Assembly (NCBI GenBank): GCA_964458575.1
Contig: CAYWMD010000029.1
Span: forward strand, 13,297 to 77,296
Reading direction: 5' to 3'
DNA length: 64,000 nucleotides
Source: CAYWMD01 sp964458575
GTDB lineage: Bacteria; Verrucomicrobiota; Verrucomicrobiia; Limisphaerales; JADLHS01
How positions within the stretch are numbered: position 1 is the stretch's first letter; each line of letters opens with the position of its first letter. The notes under the pieces were generated by a model. It ran no database searches. It was given only the letters and a program-made list of their open reading frames with translations, and was not told the DNA's origin. Positions 1 through 9,108 of this stretch are shown here, piece by piece. A program made the translations under genes and the position numbers.

Positions 1-663
1 AATCCGCGCAACGTGAAAGCCGTGGTGAATCTCGCCAAGACCCGGATGGCTCTGGGCGATTTCAATGAGGCCGAGAAGAATTTCCAAACCGCGCTGGCGA
101 TGAAGGCCGATGATCCGGAAGTCCGCACCCATTACGGTTCGATGCTGGCGCGGCTGCGGCGCTTTGACGAAGCGGCGGTGCAGTTGCACGAAGCGATCCG
201 GCTGCGACCGGACACTGCCCGGCGGCTGGAACTGGTGAACGTGTACCGCGCGGCGGGCCGGACCCGCGAAGCCATCGCGCAATGCCGGGAAGCGCTCGCC
301 GCCAATCCCGACCAACCCGAAGTGCTCAGCAATCTGGCCTGGATGCTCGCCACCACGCCGGATGACCAATTGCGTGATGGCCCGGAGGCGGTGCGGTGCG
401 CGCAAAAAGCCTGCGGGCTGACCCATTTCAAGGACGCGCAAAAGGTCGGGGTCCTCGCGGCGGCGTATGCCGAAGCGGGACAATTTGACAAAGCCACGGC
501 GACAGCGGAGCAAGCCGTTGCACTGGCGCGTGCGGCGGGCAACGACCGGTTCGCCGCGATGAACCAACATTTGCTCCAGCTTTATACCGCGGGCCGGCCG
601 TTTCATGAGCCTGTCCCCGGAGCGCGGGCGTCCTCGCCCGCCGCAACGCCGAGGTCGCCGTGA
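1..663 (+). CDS. TPR-repeat protein, 5' end cut by window
   Basis: The reading frame is open from base 1 (N-P-R-N-V-K...), so the true start lies upstream; the GTG at 13 is probably internal. The visible 220 residues are helical tetratricopeptide repeats (for example A-L-G-D-F-N-E-A-E-K-N-F and A-A-G-R-T-R-E-A-I-A-Q-C). The C-terminal pattern 'LSNLAWMLATTPDDQLRDG' is typical of long TPR proteins of Planctomycetes and Verrucomicrobia that often also carry membrane domains. The family mediates protein-protein contacts; no enzymatic domain is visible in this part. The tail is Pro/Ala/Ser-rich and probably unstructured. Confidence 0.8.
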   Translation, partial: NPRNVKAVVNLAKTRMALGDFNEAEKNFQTALAMKADDPEVRTHYGSMLARLRRFDEAAVQLHEAIRLRPDTARRLELVNVYRAAGRTREAIAQCREALAANPDQPEVLSNLAWMLATTPDDQLRDGPEAVRCAQKACGLTHFKDAQKVGVLAAAYAEAGQFDKATATAEQAVALARAAGNDRFAAMNQHLLQLYTAGRPFHEPVPGARASSPAATPRSP

Positions 664-789
664 CGAAATGCGAAGCGCAGACTGACCGTCGGCGGTGTCG
701 CGGATTGGCAACCCCCTGCTGGCCGCGGTTTCCGAGTCGTCGCTGACTCGCGGTCGGCGGACACGGCCGGATGAAACATGCCCGCGCCG

Positions 790-1986
790 CTACTTCAGGT
801 GTCTGATGACTTCGGAGAGGCCACCTTCGACCGGTTCGATTTCGATGGCCGGAGCCGTCCGTTTGGGTTCGACCGGCGAGTTGATCGGCGAAGCGACGGG
901 TGAAACCACCGCACTCGGCGGCGAAACTGGAAGCGGCCGGGTTGTGTCAACTGATGTTGCCTCTTCAGGATCCGGCGACTCATCCTCGAGGTTCGGAACG
1001 TGCCATTGTCCACGTCGGGCCATCCAGGATTGGTAGCGCTCAAAGGTCCACAGGCCGTGATCTGCGCCGGTCTCCAGCGCTTGCGGCAGCTTGAAGAAAT
1101 CACGCTTGCGGATGAACGTTTTCACGGAACCGGTGGGCCGGAGAATCTCGCACTCGGGCACACGCAGATTCAAATCCGGACGATAGCGCAGCCGCTGACA
1201 AACCACGCCGACCAGGCAATCGGCCAGTTGCGCGGCGATGTTGTCCTGAATGTCCGCGGGGAATGCGAGCACGACACGTTGCAACGCCTCGGCGCAACTG
1301 CCCGAATGCACGGTGGCCAGCACGAGATGGCCGGTTTCGGCGGCGTTGAGCGTGAGTCGCATCGTTTCCGGTTCGCGCATTTCACCGACCATCAGCACGT
1401 CCGGGTCCTCGCGCAACGCATCGAGCAGGCCCTGCTCAAACGACGGCGTGTCGCGCCCCACCTCCCGCTGCCGGATGAACGCGCGGCGCGGACGAAAGAC
1501 ATATTCCATCGGACTTTCGATCGTCAGGATGTGCCGCGGCTCGGCCAGATTGATCTCCTGAATCAACGCCGCCATCGTGGAGGATTTCCCGCACCCGGTC
1601 GGACCGCTGATCAAAATCAAACCGGTCGTAGGCGCCACCAGCTTCTTCAACTCCGGATGCAGATTAAGCTGTTCGATCGACGCCTGGAAACCGGCGAGCA
1701 GGCGGATGGCGAAACCAATGCCCCGCGAGGTGTGCATCACGTTGATCCGGCAACGCACGCCGCCGATGGTTCGGGAGAAATCAATTGAACGGCGGGCCAC
1801 GAAATGCGGCCAGGCCTCCGCACCAATGACCTCGTGGGCCAGGTCGACCAGCAGCTTGCCGGTGAGCGGTTCGCCGACCGTCCGCAAGGTGCCGCGCACG
1901 CGAATGGCCGCGGGCAGGCCGGCTTCGAGGTGCAGATCACTCGCGCCTTGCCGCCGGGCAGCAACAATGAGGGAGTCGAACATCAT
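790..1986 (-). CDS. pilT: PilT/PilU-like type IV pilus retraction ATPase
   Basis: 398 residues; a hexameric cytoplasmic ATPase of the secretion-ATPase superfamily that powers pilus disassembly. Visible are the N-terminal 'ASDLHLEAG' signature (residues 15-23), Walker A GPTGCGKSS (128-136), Walker B DVLMVGEMRE (196-205) and the His box AETGHLVLATVHS (216-228). The Asp box reads TIESPMEY where the family usually has TIEDPIEY, so one acidic residue is replaced by Ser. The last ~75 residues are a Pro/Glu-rich tail not found in standard PilT. No other pilus gene is adjacent, though isolated pseudopilins occur elsewhere in the window. PilU is an alternative name. Confidence 0.85.
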   Translation of the reverse strand: MMFDSLIVAARRQGASDLHLEAGLPAAIRVRGTLRTVGEPLTGKLLVDLAHEVIGAEAWPHFVARRSIDFSRTIGGVRCRINVMHTSRGIGFAIRLLAGFQASIEQLNLHPELKKLVAPTTGLILISGPTGCGKSSTMAALIQEINLAEPRHILTIESPMEYVFRPRRAFIRQREVGRDTPSFEQGLLDALREDPDVLMVGEMREPETMRLTLNAAETGHLVLATVHSGSCAEALQRVVLAFPADIQDNIAAQLADCLVGVVCQRLRYRPDLNLRVPECEILRPTGSVKTFIRKRDFFKLPQALETGADHGLWTFERYQSWMARRGQWHVPNLEDESPDPEEATSVDTTRPLPVSPPSAVVSPVASPINSPVEPKRTAPAIEIEPVEGGLSEVIRHLK

Positions 1987-2060
1987 GGTTGGTGGCGCAC
2001 GCTACTGCTGCTTTCAGACACCGCGCCGGGGAAAAAGTTGCGCCGGGCGAGCATGCGGCT

Positions 2061-2984
2061 TCATTGCTTCGCCATTTTCTTGCGGGCGGCGTCGAGGATT
2101 TTGCGTTCGTGTTCCGTGAGACTTTGGATGCCGTGCGCGGAAATCTTGTCAAGGATGGGGTCCACTTCCCTGCTGATGAATTCCTCGGGCGGCAACTCGG
2201 CCTCGGGAGAAGCGGTTCGCCACGGCCGGCCGCGGACCGCCGCGGCCCGGACTAGTTCGCGTTTGCGTTCGCGACTCCGCAACGGCCGCCATTGCCGCCA
2301 GCGGGAGAACAACCCTTCCCACGGCAGAGTCACGAAGTCGCGATGCCAGCCCAGTTTGACCCAGGCGAGTCCAGCGAGAATGCCGCCCAGATGCGCCGCG
2401 TGGGCGACAAAGCCGCCCCGCAGGGACGGAACGACGGTGAAGAACAGCGATATCCCCGCCGTAATCCAGAGCACCACATCAGCGCGAATCGGCAGGATAA
2501 AATACCACCGAATGGTGGCGTCGGATTGCAGCCGGCAAAAAATGGCGAAGATGCCCAGGGCGCCGGCGGACGCGCCGAACACAAACGGAACAAAGTGATT
2601 CGGGAACAAGACCATCAACACGCATTGCAGCAATCCACCGGCGACGCCGCATCCGAAATAAGCCACCAGGAAGCGTTGCGTTCCGAGAACCTGTTCCACG
2701 AACCGGCCAAAAAACCAGATGCCCAGCAGATTACACAGCAGGTGTGTCAGGTTGACGTGAAGAAACTGAAAGCTCAGAAACTGCCACACGTAGCCTTTGG
2801 TCAACGCCAGCGGGGTCAACGCCAGCCACTTTTCGCCCGAGGCGTTTCCGTAAACGTCGTTGATGCACTGGAGCGCAAACGCCCCCACCAGCACCACCAT
2901 GATGACAACACTGGCCGACCAGTGAAAACGCCACGGCCCTCCGCTCGAGGAGTCGTCGCGCATGTAGTCACGGTTTTCAAGCAT
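2061..2984 (-). CDS. Rhomboid-family intramembrane serine protease
   Basis: 307 residues from the ATG at 2984; a TTG three codons upstream is also possible. At least six hydrophobic segments lie between residues ~25 and ~210. The rhomboid nucleophile motif GASAG has Ser at ~139, and the catalytic His sits in AHLGGILAG (~198). The H-x3-N-x3-H-type motif of loop 1 appears as HVNLTHLLCN. The family cleaves membrane-spanning substrates within the bilayer. A charged cytoplasmic C-terminal tail of ~90 residues (Arg/Glu-rich) follows the membrane core. Substrates cannot be inferred. Confidence 0.85.
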   Translation of the reverse strand: MLENRDYMRDDSSSGGPWRFHWSASVVIMVVLVGAFALQCINDVYGNASGEKWLALTPLALTKGYVWQFLSFQFLHVNLTHLLCNLLGIWFFGRFVEQVLGTQRFLVAYFGCGVAGGLLQCVLMVLFPNHFVPFVFGASAGALGIFAIFCRLQSDATIRWYFILPIRADVVLWITAGISLFFTVVPSLRGGFVAHAAHLGGILAGLAWVKLGWHRDFVTLPWEGLFSRWRQWRPLRSRERKRELVRAAAVRGRPWRTASPEAELPPEEFISREVDPILDKISAHGIQSLTEHERKILDAARKKMAKQ

Positions 2985-3040
2985 GGCAGGCAAAACCTAG
3001 AGGCGAAGCCCCATTTTTTCAACGCGGTTTTTTTGTCCAG

Positions 3041-3994
3041 TCACCCGCCATGGAATCCCTCAAATCCCCGGGCTTCGGCTTTGATGTCCTGGCCAGTGAT
3101 CGTTACCAGGACCGTCCGCATGTCCGGTCGCGACCGGTAGATCGAGTCATGCCCCGCCGCGCCCAAGGTCATCAGGGCCGTGGACAGCGCGTCCGTGTCC
3201 GTGGCCGAGGGCAACGCGACCATCGCCAGCAAAGCGCGGTTCACGGGCTGGCCGGTGCGCGGGTCAATGACGTGGCCAAAACTCCGGCCGCCCGATTCAA
3301 AGCAGCGTCCCCAGATCGCGGAAACGGACATCGCCTCGTCGCGCAACGGGATGGCTGGCAGCTCAGGGAAACCAGCGAGGCCGGCCGCGGCGGGCGGCGT
3401 TTCAATCGCAACCTTCCAAAACGCCTCCCCCGGCGGGGAGCCCATGGCAAACACGGTGCTCGTGCCCCCATGAATCAACGCGCTCATCACTCCCGCCGCG
3501 CGCAGGATTTCCGCCGCCTGCCCGACCGCGTAGCCCTTGCCGATCGCGCCGAGGTCCAGCATCACGCCCTCGCGCAGAAAACGCACCGTGCAATTGTGCG
3601 GATCGAGTTGAACGTGTTGCATGCCGACCTGGGACCGCGCGTCGGCAATCTCCTCCGGCGCGGGCAGCTTTCCCGTGCCGCCCATGAATCCCCAACAGCG
3701 CACGAGCGGCGCGATGGTGATGTCGAAGGCGCCGGCGGTCTCGGCCTGCAACCGTTGGGCATGTTCGAGCAGGGCGAACACCTCGGGCGTCACGCGCACC
3801 GCCTCGCGCGCGGCGCGGGTGTTGAGTTGGGCGATTTCGCTGCCGGGACGGTAGAGGCTCAGCCGCTTTTCGAGCCGGTCAATTTCCTCGAGCGCTTCCT
3901 CCCCCGCGGCGCGCAAGGCGACCGGATTATCGCCGTGCAGCACGAACTCGAACCGCGTCGCCATCGCGTGGCGGGCGAGCGTGACGGTTTGCAT
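3041..3994 (-). CDS. apbE: FAD:protein FMN transferase (ApbE)
   Basis: 317 residues. ApbE attaches FMN covalently to a Thr of flavoproteins such as NqrB/NqrC or RnfG, using FAD and Mg2+, normally in the periplasm. Family motifs are clear: F-D-I-T-I-A-P-L (90-97), LDLGAIGKGYA (146-156), HGGTSTVFA, GHVIDPRTG and the metal-site region DTDALSTALMTLG. No obvious N-terminal signal or lipobox is visible from this start, which is unusual for an exported ApbE; a longer N-terminus is not supported because stops lie upstream. No NQR or RNF genes are adjacent. Confidence 0.9.
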   Translation of the reverse strand: MQTVTLARHAMATRFEFVLHGDNPVALRAAGEEALEEIDRLEKRLSLYRPGSEIAQLNTRAAREAVRVTPEVFALLEHAQRLQAETAGAFDITIAPLVRCWGFMGGTGKLPAPEEIADARSQVGMQHVQLDPHNCTVRFLREGVMLDLGAIGKGYAVGQAAEILRAAGVMSALIHGGTSTVFAMGSPPGEAFWKVAIETPPAAAGLAGFPELPAIPLRDEAMSVSAIWGRCFESGGRSFGHVIDPRTGQPVNRALLAMVALPSATDTDALSTALMTLGAAGHDSIYRSRPDMRTVLVTITGQDIKAEARGFEGFHGG

Positions 3995-4096
3995 GGTCGC
4001 TGGTGCTTAATCTTAATCCCCCCGACCCGGACAGATTAAGAACAAGATAAAGATTATGATTAAGAAGGAGCGCCCGCGAGGGCGAGCGCCCCAAGT

Positions 4097-5482
4097 TTAC
4101 GACAGCGGCAGCGTGCCGTAGGTGATCGGCGCGACTTCCTTCCCGTCGCCGGTCGTGATCTTCCGCGTCTTCTCGTCGAACACGCAGGCGATCTTGAGCC
4201 GGTCGGACATTTCGGCGAGCGAGATGACCGTCTGCGCGCGCACGGCGAGGTCAATGCCGCAATTGGGCTGCTTGTTGGCGCGGATGCACTCGAACCAGTT
4301 CTTGTGATGTTCGCCGATGTCCTCGGTGGGTTTGAGGCCATTGAAGGTTTCCGGGTCCACTTCCTCGGAAAATTCCTTCTCCGGTTTGAGTTCGATGCGT
4401 TCGCCGGACGTGCCGACTTCCAGTGAAGCGTGATGGCCGTAAAGGGTGAAGCCGGGACTGCGCGCGTTGATGGTGCTGCTGACCAGCACCAGCGACACGC
4501 CGCTGGGAAATTCCGCCAGCACTTCGACCTGCTCCGGCACATCGCGCTCCGGCGTGCCGTCGGTTTGTTGCTTGTCCGGATGCACGTTCTTGGTGCCGAG
4601 GCACACGACGCGCGAGGGAAATTCCGGGCTGCCCGTCGCCAGCATGAGCGGCAGCAACCGGTGCGGAATCAGATCGCCGAGCAGGCCGGCGCAATAGGGA
4701 TAAAATTTGCGCCACCGGAAATAACGCTGCGGCGCGAAGGGCACGCGGTCCTTCACCTGGCCTTCCCATTTCTCCCAATCCACGGTCTGCGCCGTGGCGT
4801 CGGCGTCAATCGGGTAGTTCCATTCGCCCTTGGGATTGTTGCGGCAGTAATAACCCTGCGCCCAGATGAGCTTCCCGATCTTCCCGGACTTGATCATGTC
4901 CGCCGCCTTGTGCCACGCCGCTGCCGAGCAACCCTGCGAGCCGACCTGTAAAATCTTCCCGGTCTTCTTCACCGCCGCTTCCACCGCAAACGCTTCGCCG
5001 AGATAGCGCGTCAGCGGCTTTTCGCAATAGACGTGTTTCCCGGATTCCATGGCGGCGATGGTGGCCGCGGCGTGGATCGGGTCGTGCGTGGCAATGACCA
5101 CCGCGTCAATGTCTTTTCGCTCCAACAGTTTTCGGTAGTCGCCAAACACTTCCACCTTTGGACCGCCGTCGGCTTCAATGAAATCCTTGGCCGCGCCGGT
5201 GCGCTTCGGCCACACGTCACACACGGCCAACTGGGCGACGTTGTTCGCCGACGCGTTGGCTTTCATGATGTTCACGTGCGCGTTTTTTCCCTGTGCGCCG
5301 ACGCCGATAAAGCCGACCGAAATGCGGTCGTTGGCGCCGATGACTCTGCCGGCGGCCGGCGCCTGGCCATAAACGGTGGGTCGGAACAGCGGGCTGGCGG
5401 CCACCACGGCGGCGACGGTGGCGGTTTTCTTGATAAAATCCCGGCGTGTGGCCGGGCCGGAGGAGGATGGCAATGGTTTCAT
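4097..5482 (-). CDS. Gfo/Idh/MocA-family oxidoreductase with Tat signal
   Basis: 461 residues. The N-terminus carries a twin-arginine motif (TRRDFIKKTA, ~residues 13-22) followed by an Ala/Val-rich stretch ending at VYGQ-A, so the protein is predicted to be exported folded with its cofactor. A Rossmann start (ISVGFIGVGAQG, ~55-66) and the family motif 'HVYCEKPLTRYLGEA' follow. Exported Gfo/Idh/MocA oxidoreductases are abundant in Planctomycetes and Verrucomicrobia and are generally thought to oxidise sugars or sugar derivatives; the substrate here is unknown. It is a single gene with short AT-rich flanks. Confidence 0.9.
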   Translation of the reverse strand: MKPLPSSSGPATRRDFIKKTATVAAVVAASPLFRPTVYGQAPAAGRVIGANDRISVGFIGVGAQGKNAHVNIMKANASANNVAQLAVCDVWPKRTGAAKDFIEADGGPKVEVFGDYRKLLERKDIDAVVIATHDPIHAAATIAAMESGKHVYCEKPLTRYLGEAFAVEAAVKKTGKILQVGSQGCSAAAWHKAADMIKSGKIGKLIWAQGYYCRNNPKGEWNYPIDADATAQTVDWEKWEGQVKDRVPFAPQRYFRWRKFYPYCAGLLGDLIPHRLLPLMLATGSPEFPSRVVCLGTKNVHPDKQQTDGTPERDVPEQVEVLAEFPSGVSLVLVSSTINARSPGFTLYGHHASLEVGTSGERIELKPEKEFSEEVDPETFNGLKPTEDIGEHHKNWFECIRANKQPNCGIDLAVRAQTVISLAEMSDRLKIACVFDEKTRKITTGDGKEVAPITYGTLPLS

Positions 5483-5623
5483 TTAAATAAAAAGCCTGTC
5501 GTCGTTGGTCTGACGAAAAATAGGCGAAGGAAATTCGGGGTCAATCATTCAAATTGGATCGTTGAAAACGTTGCATCGCGGCAAACGAACCGGATTGGTT
5601 CGCGCAACTTGCGTTTTAACGGT
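5483..5623. other. Intergenic region with short palindromes
   Basis: This spacer between the Tat oxidoreductase start and the methyltransferase stop is locally AT-rich next to the oxidoreductase ATG. It contains a perfect 6-bp palindrome CGAACC-ggatt-GGTTCG and several GTTGAA/TTCAAC inverted elements. These could act as a weak terminator or repeat remnant; no T-tract follows. Confidence 0.3.
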
Positions 5624-6223
5624 TCAACGTTTGAACAATTCAACGGCTCTTCGCCGCCACCACAGCATCCGTTCCAAACCCGTCCGGTTCGGATACGAAC
5701 GCGGCACCCATTCCGTCACCAATTCGAAGTGCGGCGAAAAACGCTGCCACAACTCCCCGCGCGTCGTGCCAAATGGCGGGCCGTCCGTGTCCGGGATCAA
5801 ATAGTTCACGGCCAGATAATGGCCCTCCGGTTTGAGCCAGCGCAGAACAGCCTGCACGTAGAGCTCGCGCTCGTCCGGCTGGATCGCGCAAAACAACGTG
5901 TGCTCGAAAACCCAGTCGAACGGAAAGGGCGGCGGCGTCCGGAGGAAATCCGCCTGACGAAACTCGGCTCGCAGGTTGGCGGCGCGCGCGCGTTCGCTGC
6001 TCAGGTGAATCGCGCTGGGTGCGATGTCGTAACCGTAAACACGAAAACCGGCCTTGGCCCATTCGCACGCGTCGTGACCCGTGCCGCCGCCGGGAACGCA
6101 GACCGTCTCGCCCGGGAGCTGCGGATGCGCCGCCAGAAAATCCACCAGCCCGGGCGCGGGCGCGCCCTTTTCCCAAGGCATTTCGCCAGATTGGTAGCGG
6201 GCTTCCCAGGCGCAGCGGCTCAT
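5624..6223 (-). CDS. Thiopurine S-methyltransferase-like SAM-dependent methyltransferase
   Basis: 199 residues. Class I methyltransferase of the TPMT family: the N-terminal W-E-x-R-Y-Q-x-G-E-M-P-W-E-K-G pattern (6-20) and the glycine-rich SAM loop CVPGGGTGHDACEWA (42-56) are diagnostic. D-I-A-P-S-A-I at the end of strand 2 binds the SAM ribose. Bacterial members methylate thiol, selenium or tellurium compounds; the natural substrate here is unknown. Its ATG overlaps the stop of lolD (ATGA at 6220-6223), so the two are probably translationally coupled although functionally unrelated. Confidence 0.85.
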   Translation of the reverse strand: MSRCAWEARYQSGEMPWEKGAPAPGLVDFLAAHPQLPGETVCVPGGGTGHDACEWAKAGFRVYGYDIAPSAIHLSSERARAANLRAEFRQADFLRTPPPFPFDWVFEHTLFCAIQPDERELYVQAVLRWLKPEGHYLAVNYLIPDTDGPPFGTTRGELWQRFSPHFELVTEWVPRSYPNRTGLERMLWWRRRAVELFKR

Positions 6224-6897
6224 GATCGGACGACTCCGTCCGCGAGGTGGACTTCGCGCGGTGCGCGGGTGGCGACGTTCGCGTCGTGCGTCGCCACGAT
6301 CAAGGTGGTGTTGCGTTCGGCACGCAACTGGAGCAGCAAGTCCATGATCTCGCCGCCGGTGTGTGAATCAAGATTGCCGGTAGGCTCGTCGGCGAGGATC
6401 AATTCCGGCTCGTTGATGAGCGCGCGGGCAATGGCGACCCGCTGCTGTTCGCCGCCGGAAAGTTCGTACGGCTTGTGTTCGATGCGCTCGCCCAGGCCGA
6501 CGCGGTTCAACAAATCCCGGCCGCGGCGCTCGGCCTCCGTGGCGGGCATGCGCGTGATGCGCGCCGGGACGCAGACGTTTTCCAGCGCATCCAGGTCCGA
6601 CAACAGGTGATAGGCCTGAAAAATGAAACCGACGCGCCGGTTGCGCAACTCGGCCAGTTCCGTCTCGTTCAACCCGGCGATGTTCCGTCCGCCGAACCAG
6701 ATTTCGCCGGCGTTCGCGGAGTCGAGGCCGCCGATGAGATGAAGCAGCGTGCTTTTGCCGGCGCCCGACGCGCCGCGCAACGCGAGAAACTCCCCGCGCG
6801 CGATGTCCAGCGTGACGCCGCGCAACACTTCCAGCTTGCGCTGGCCCATCGTGTAGGACTTCGTGACCGCCTTCGCGGAGACCAAGGTTTCACTCAT
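6220..6897 (-). CDS. lolD: Lipoprotein-releasing ABC transporter ATPase LolD
   Basis: 225 residues from the ATG at 6897, chosen because a GGAGG sits 5 nt upstream (6903-6907); an in-frame start 21 nt further upstream lacks this. Motifs: Walker A GASGAGKST, signature LSGGEQQRVAIARAL, Walker B ILADEPTGNLD, switch His in VATHD. This is the MacB/LolD subfamily. It partners the LolC/E permease encoded just upstream in the same direction to release outer-membrane lipoproteins from the inner membrane to LolA, which implies a diderm envelope. Confidence 0.9.
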   Translation of the reverse strand: MSETLVSAKAVTKSYTMGQRKLEVLRGVTLDIARGEFLALRGASGAGKSTLLHLIGGLDSANAGEIWFGGRNIAGLNETELAELRNRRVGFIFQAYHLLSDLDALENVCVPARITRMPATEAERRGRDLLNRVGLGERIEHKPYELSGGEQQRVAIARALINEPELILADEPTGNLDSHTGGEIMDLLLQLRAERNTTLIVATHDANVATRAPREVHLADGVVRS

Positions 6898-6910
6898 ACA
6901 AACCTCCGGC

Positions 6911-7025
6911 AGAGCCAAAAACCTTCAACGCCCAACATTCAACGCTCAACTCGCCATGACGCACCCACCAACACCTCGTTCGATGTGCGGCATTGAATGT
7001 TGAACGTTGAATGTTCCCCATGGCC
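6911..7025. repeat. Short inverted repeats around GTTGAATGTT
   Basis: The lolC/E-lolD spacer contains AACATTCAACG and, about 60 nt later, GAATGTTGAACGTTGAATGTT, giving nested inverted and direct copies of the word CATTCAAC. Such runs can form hairpins between the two genes; whether this attenuates or stabilises the transcript is unknown. Confidence 0.4.
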
Positions 7026-8291
7026 TTATTCATTGCGCAGCGCCTCCACGGGATTCAGTTTGCTCGCGTGCCAGGCTGGGAACAGCGCGGCCAGCAGGCA
7101 GATCAGCATCGAACCGCCGCAAATGATCGCCACGTCACGCGGCAACACGAGCGCGGGCAGTTCGCTGAAACCATAAATGCTGGCGGGGAACAGTTCGGCG
7201 CCGGTCAGACTGCGCATCAGGTGCAGGAACGGATTGCGATATTCGATCAGGAGCAGGCCTGCGGCCAGCCCGGCCAGCACGCCGAGCACGCTCACGATCA
7301 GGCTTTGCGCCAGGAACACGCACATGACCTGCCGGCTGGTCGCGCCCAGCGCCTTCATCATGCCGATCTCGCGCGTCTTCATCATGATGAAGGTGATCAA
7401 CGTGCAGGTGATGCCGAACGCCGCCACGATCACGATGAAGAACATGATATAAAGCATCACGTTCTTCTCGACCATCACCGCCATCATCAATGGGCTGTCC
7501 TCCATCCAGGTCGTCACTTTGAAATCGTTCCCCAACGCGTCTTCCAACGCGCGCGCCGCCGGCTGTGCCTGGTAAGGATCACGCAAAGCCACCATCAAAC
7601 CGTGAACACCGTCGTCCTCCTCCAGGTCCTGCAGCACCTGTGCGCTGTGCAGGGAAGTGATGACGAACATGGCGTTGAATTCGTAATAGCCCGCGTCAAA
7701 AATTCCGCGCACCTCGTAATCGTCGGGCAGAATTGCGACGTCGCCCTTGCGATCTTTCATTTTCTTGAGTTCCCGCGCGGAAAAAACCGACACCTTGTCG
7801 CCCACGCGCAACTCCATGGACTCGGCCAGTTGCGTCCCGATGAGCAGGCCCCGGCCGGCGAGGTCGAATTTACCCGCGACGATATTGCTCGCGATGGTAC
7901 TCACGTTCGCTTCGGTCGCTGAGTCAATGCCCCGGAGGCCGGGCGCCAGCACCATGGATTGGCCGTTGGCGGGCTGGGTCTCGATGAAAACCTGGCCCAC
8001 GATAAAAGGGCTCACGCCCTTCACCAACCGGTTTGTGGCCACAATCTGGGAGACCATGGCATAGTTTTCCATTGTCCGGCCGCGGACCAGGACCTTCAAA
8101 TGGGCATTGAACCCGAACACCTTTTCGCGCAGGTCGCGGTCGAACCCGCTCATCACGCTGATGACGATGATGAGCACGGCCACGCCCAGCATGACGCCGA
8201 TGATGGAAATGAGCGTGATGATGGAGACAAATGTCCGTTTGGGCCTCAGGTAACGCAGGGCCAGGAGCAGTTCAAACGGCAGTCGCGACAT
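7026..8291 (-). CDS. lolC: Lipoprotein-releasing ABC transporter permease LolC/LolE
   Basis: 421 residues with the FtsX/MacB-type topology: one N-terminal transmembrane helix (~25-47, ISIIGVMLGVAVLIIVISVM), a periplasmic domain of ~230 residues, and three C-terminal helices (~275-415). The N-terminal pattern F-E-L-L-L-A-L-R-Y-L-R-P-K-R and MSGFDRDLREK match LolC/E. One permease gene rather than separate lolC and lolE suggests a homodimer, as in many non-enteric bacteria (LolF-like). It is followed by lolD 107 nt downstream. Confidence 0.88.
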   Translation of the reverse strand: MSRLPFELLLALRYLRPKRTFVSIITLISIIGVMLGVAVLIIVISVMSGFDRDLREKVFGFNAHLKVLVRGRTMENYAMVSQIVATNRLVKGVSPFIVGQVFIETQPANGQSMVLAPGLRGIDSATEANVSTIASNIVAGKFDLAGRGLLIGTQLAESMELRVGDKVSVFSARELKKMKDRKGDVAILPDDYEVRGIFDAGYYEFNAMFVITSLHSAQVLQDLEEDDGVHGLMVALRDPYQAQPAARALEDALGNDFKVTTWMEDSPLMMAVMVEKNVMLYIMFFIVIVAAFGITCTLITFIMMKTREIGMMKALGATSRQVMCVFLAQSLIVSVLGVLAGLAAGLLLIEYRNPFLHLMRSLTGAELFPASIYGFSELPALVLPRDVAIICGGSMLICLLAALFPAWHASKLNPVEALRNE

Positions 8292-8404
8292 GCGCGGAGG
8301 CTAGACAAGCCGCCGCCAGCCTGTCAATGAAGCGGCGCAGGAGGGATGGCGCCGCGGAGAACTTGACTTTTGCGCGCCCGCGTCCCACTCTGGCGCCGAA
8401 CCGA

Positions 8405-8704
8405 ATGAGCAAAGCGCAATTCTGGACCTTGAACATCGTGGGTGGTGCGTGCGGCTTGCTGCTGCTACTCAATCTCATCCTCACCCAGCTCAACGAGGAA
8501 TCCAACCGCACCCTCGTCAATACCCAAAACCAACTGGCCCGCGCGCAACAGCTCAAACAGACCATGCAAAACCTCGCCGTGCGCATCGCGCAGGCGGGCC
8601 AGACGGAGCCGGCATTGCAGGCGCTCCTCACCCGGCAGGACTTGAAGGTCACGCTCAACGAGCCGAAGGAATCCAACAAAAAACCAACGAAAGCCAAGCC
8701 GTGA
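8405..8704 (+). CDS. Small single-pass membrane coiled-coil protein
   Basis: 99 residues from the ATG at 8405. One hydrophobic helix (residues ~8-27, W-T-L-N-I-V-G-G-A-C-G-L-L-L-L-L-N-L) is followed by a Gln/Asn-rich predicted coiled coil (ESNRTLVNTQNQLARAQQL). It ends in a Lys-rich tail. No family is recognised. Its stop overlaps the GTG start of the next gene (GTGA at 8701-8704). With the next two genes it forms an apparent operon of membrane-anchored coiled-coil proteins. Confidence 0.65.
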   Translation: MSKAQFWTLNIVGGACGLLLLLNLILTQLNEESNRTLVNTQNQLARAQQLKQTMQNLAVRIAQAGQTEPALQALLTRQDLKVTLNEPKESNKKPTKAKP

Positions 8705-9108
8705 ACCCGGACCGCGAACGCGCCCTGCTCGAACTGACCCGCCGCAACCCGTTTTGGCCCTGCGTGGTGGTGTTCAGTCTGCTCGCCGTGGACGCTGGTT
8801 TTCGCCTGGCCAGTTCCGTCCAGCAACGCCGGCAGCTCGACGAAGCCGAGCGCGTCCAGTTGCAGAACATCGGCCAGATGCAGCCGATGCTGGTGCAACT
8901 CCCGCAGATTGAAGCCCGGTTGCAGGCGCTCTCCATGGACCTGATTCAAGTCGCCAAGACCAACGCCGCCGCCGACCAGATTGTCCGCGAGTTCAACATC
9001 CAGTGGAGTCCCGGACCGGATGCGCTCAGCTCCCCGTCCGCGCTCCCGCCAGCCATGGGCAACAACGGAAACCCTGTGACCCGGACCAATGCACCTGCCG
9101 TCAAATAA
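8701..9108 (+). CDS. Small membrane coiled-coil protein
   Basis: 135 residues starting at the GTG that overlaps the previous stop. A hydrophobic helix (N-P-F-W-P-C-V-V-V-F-S-L-L-A-V-D-A-G, ~17-34) is followed by a helical segment rich in Gln and Glu (S-V-Q-Q-R-R-Q-L-D-E-A-E-R-V-Q-L-Q) that probably forms a coiled coil. A low-complexity Pro/Asn tail ends it. Same topology as the preceding protein, so the two may associate. Function unknown. Confidence 0.65.
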   Translation: MNPDRERALLELTRRNPFWPCVVVFSLLAVDAGFRLASSVQQRRQLDEAERVQLQNIGQMQPMLVQLPQIEARLQALSMDLIQVAKTNAAADQIVREFNIQWSPGPDALSSPSALPPAMGNNGNPVTRTNAPAVK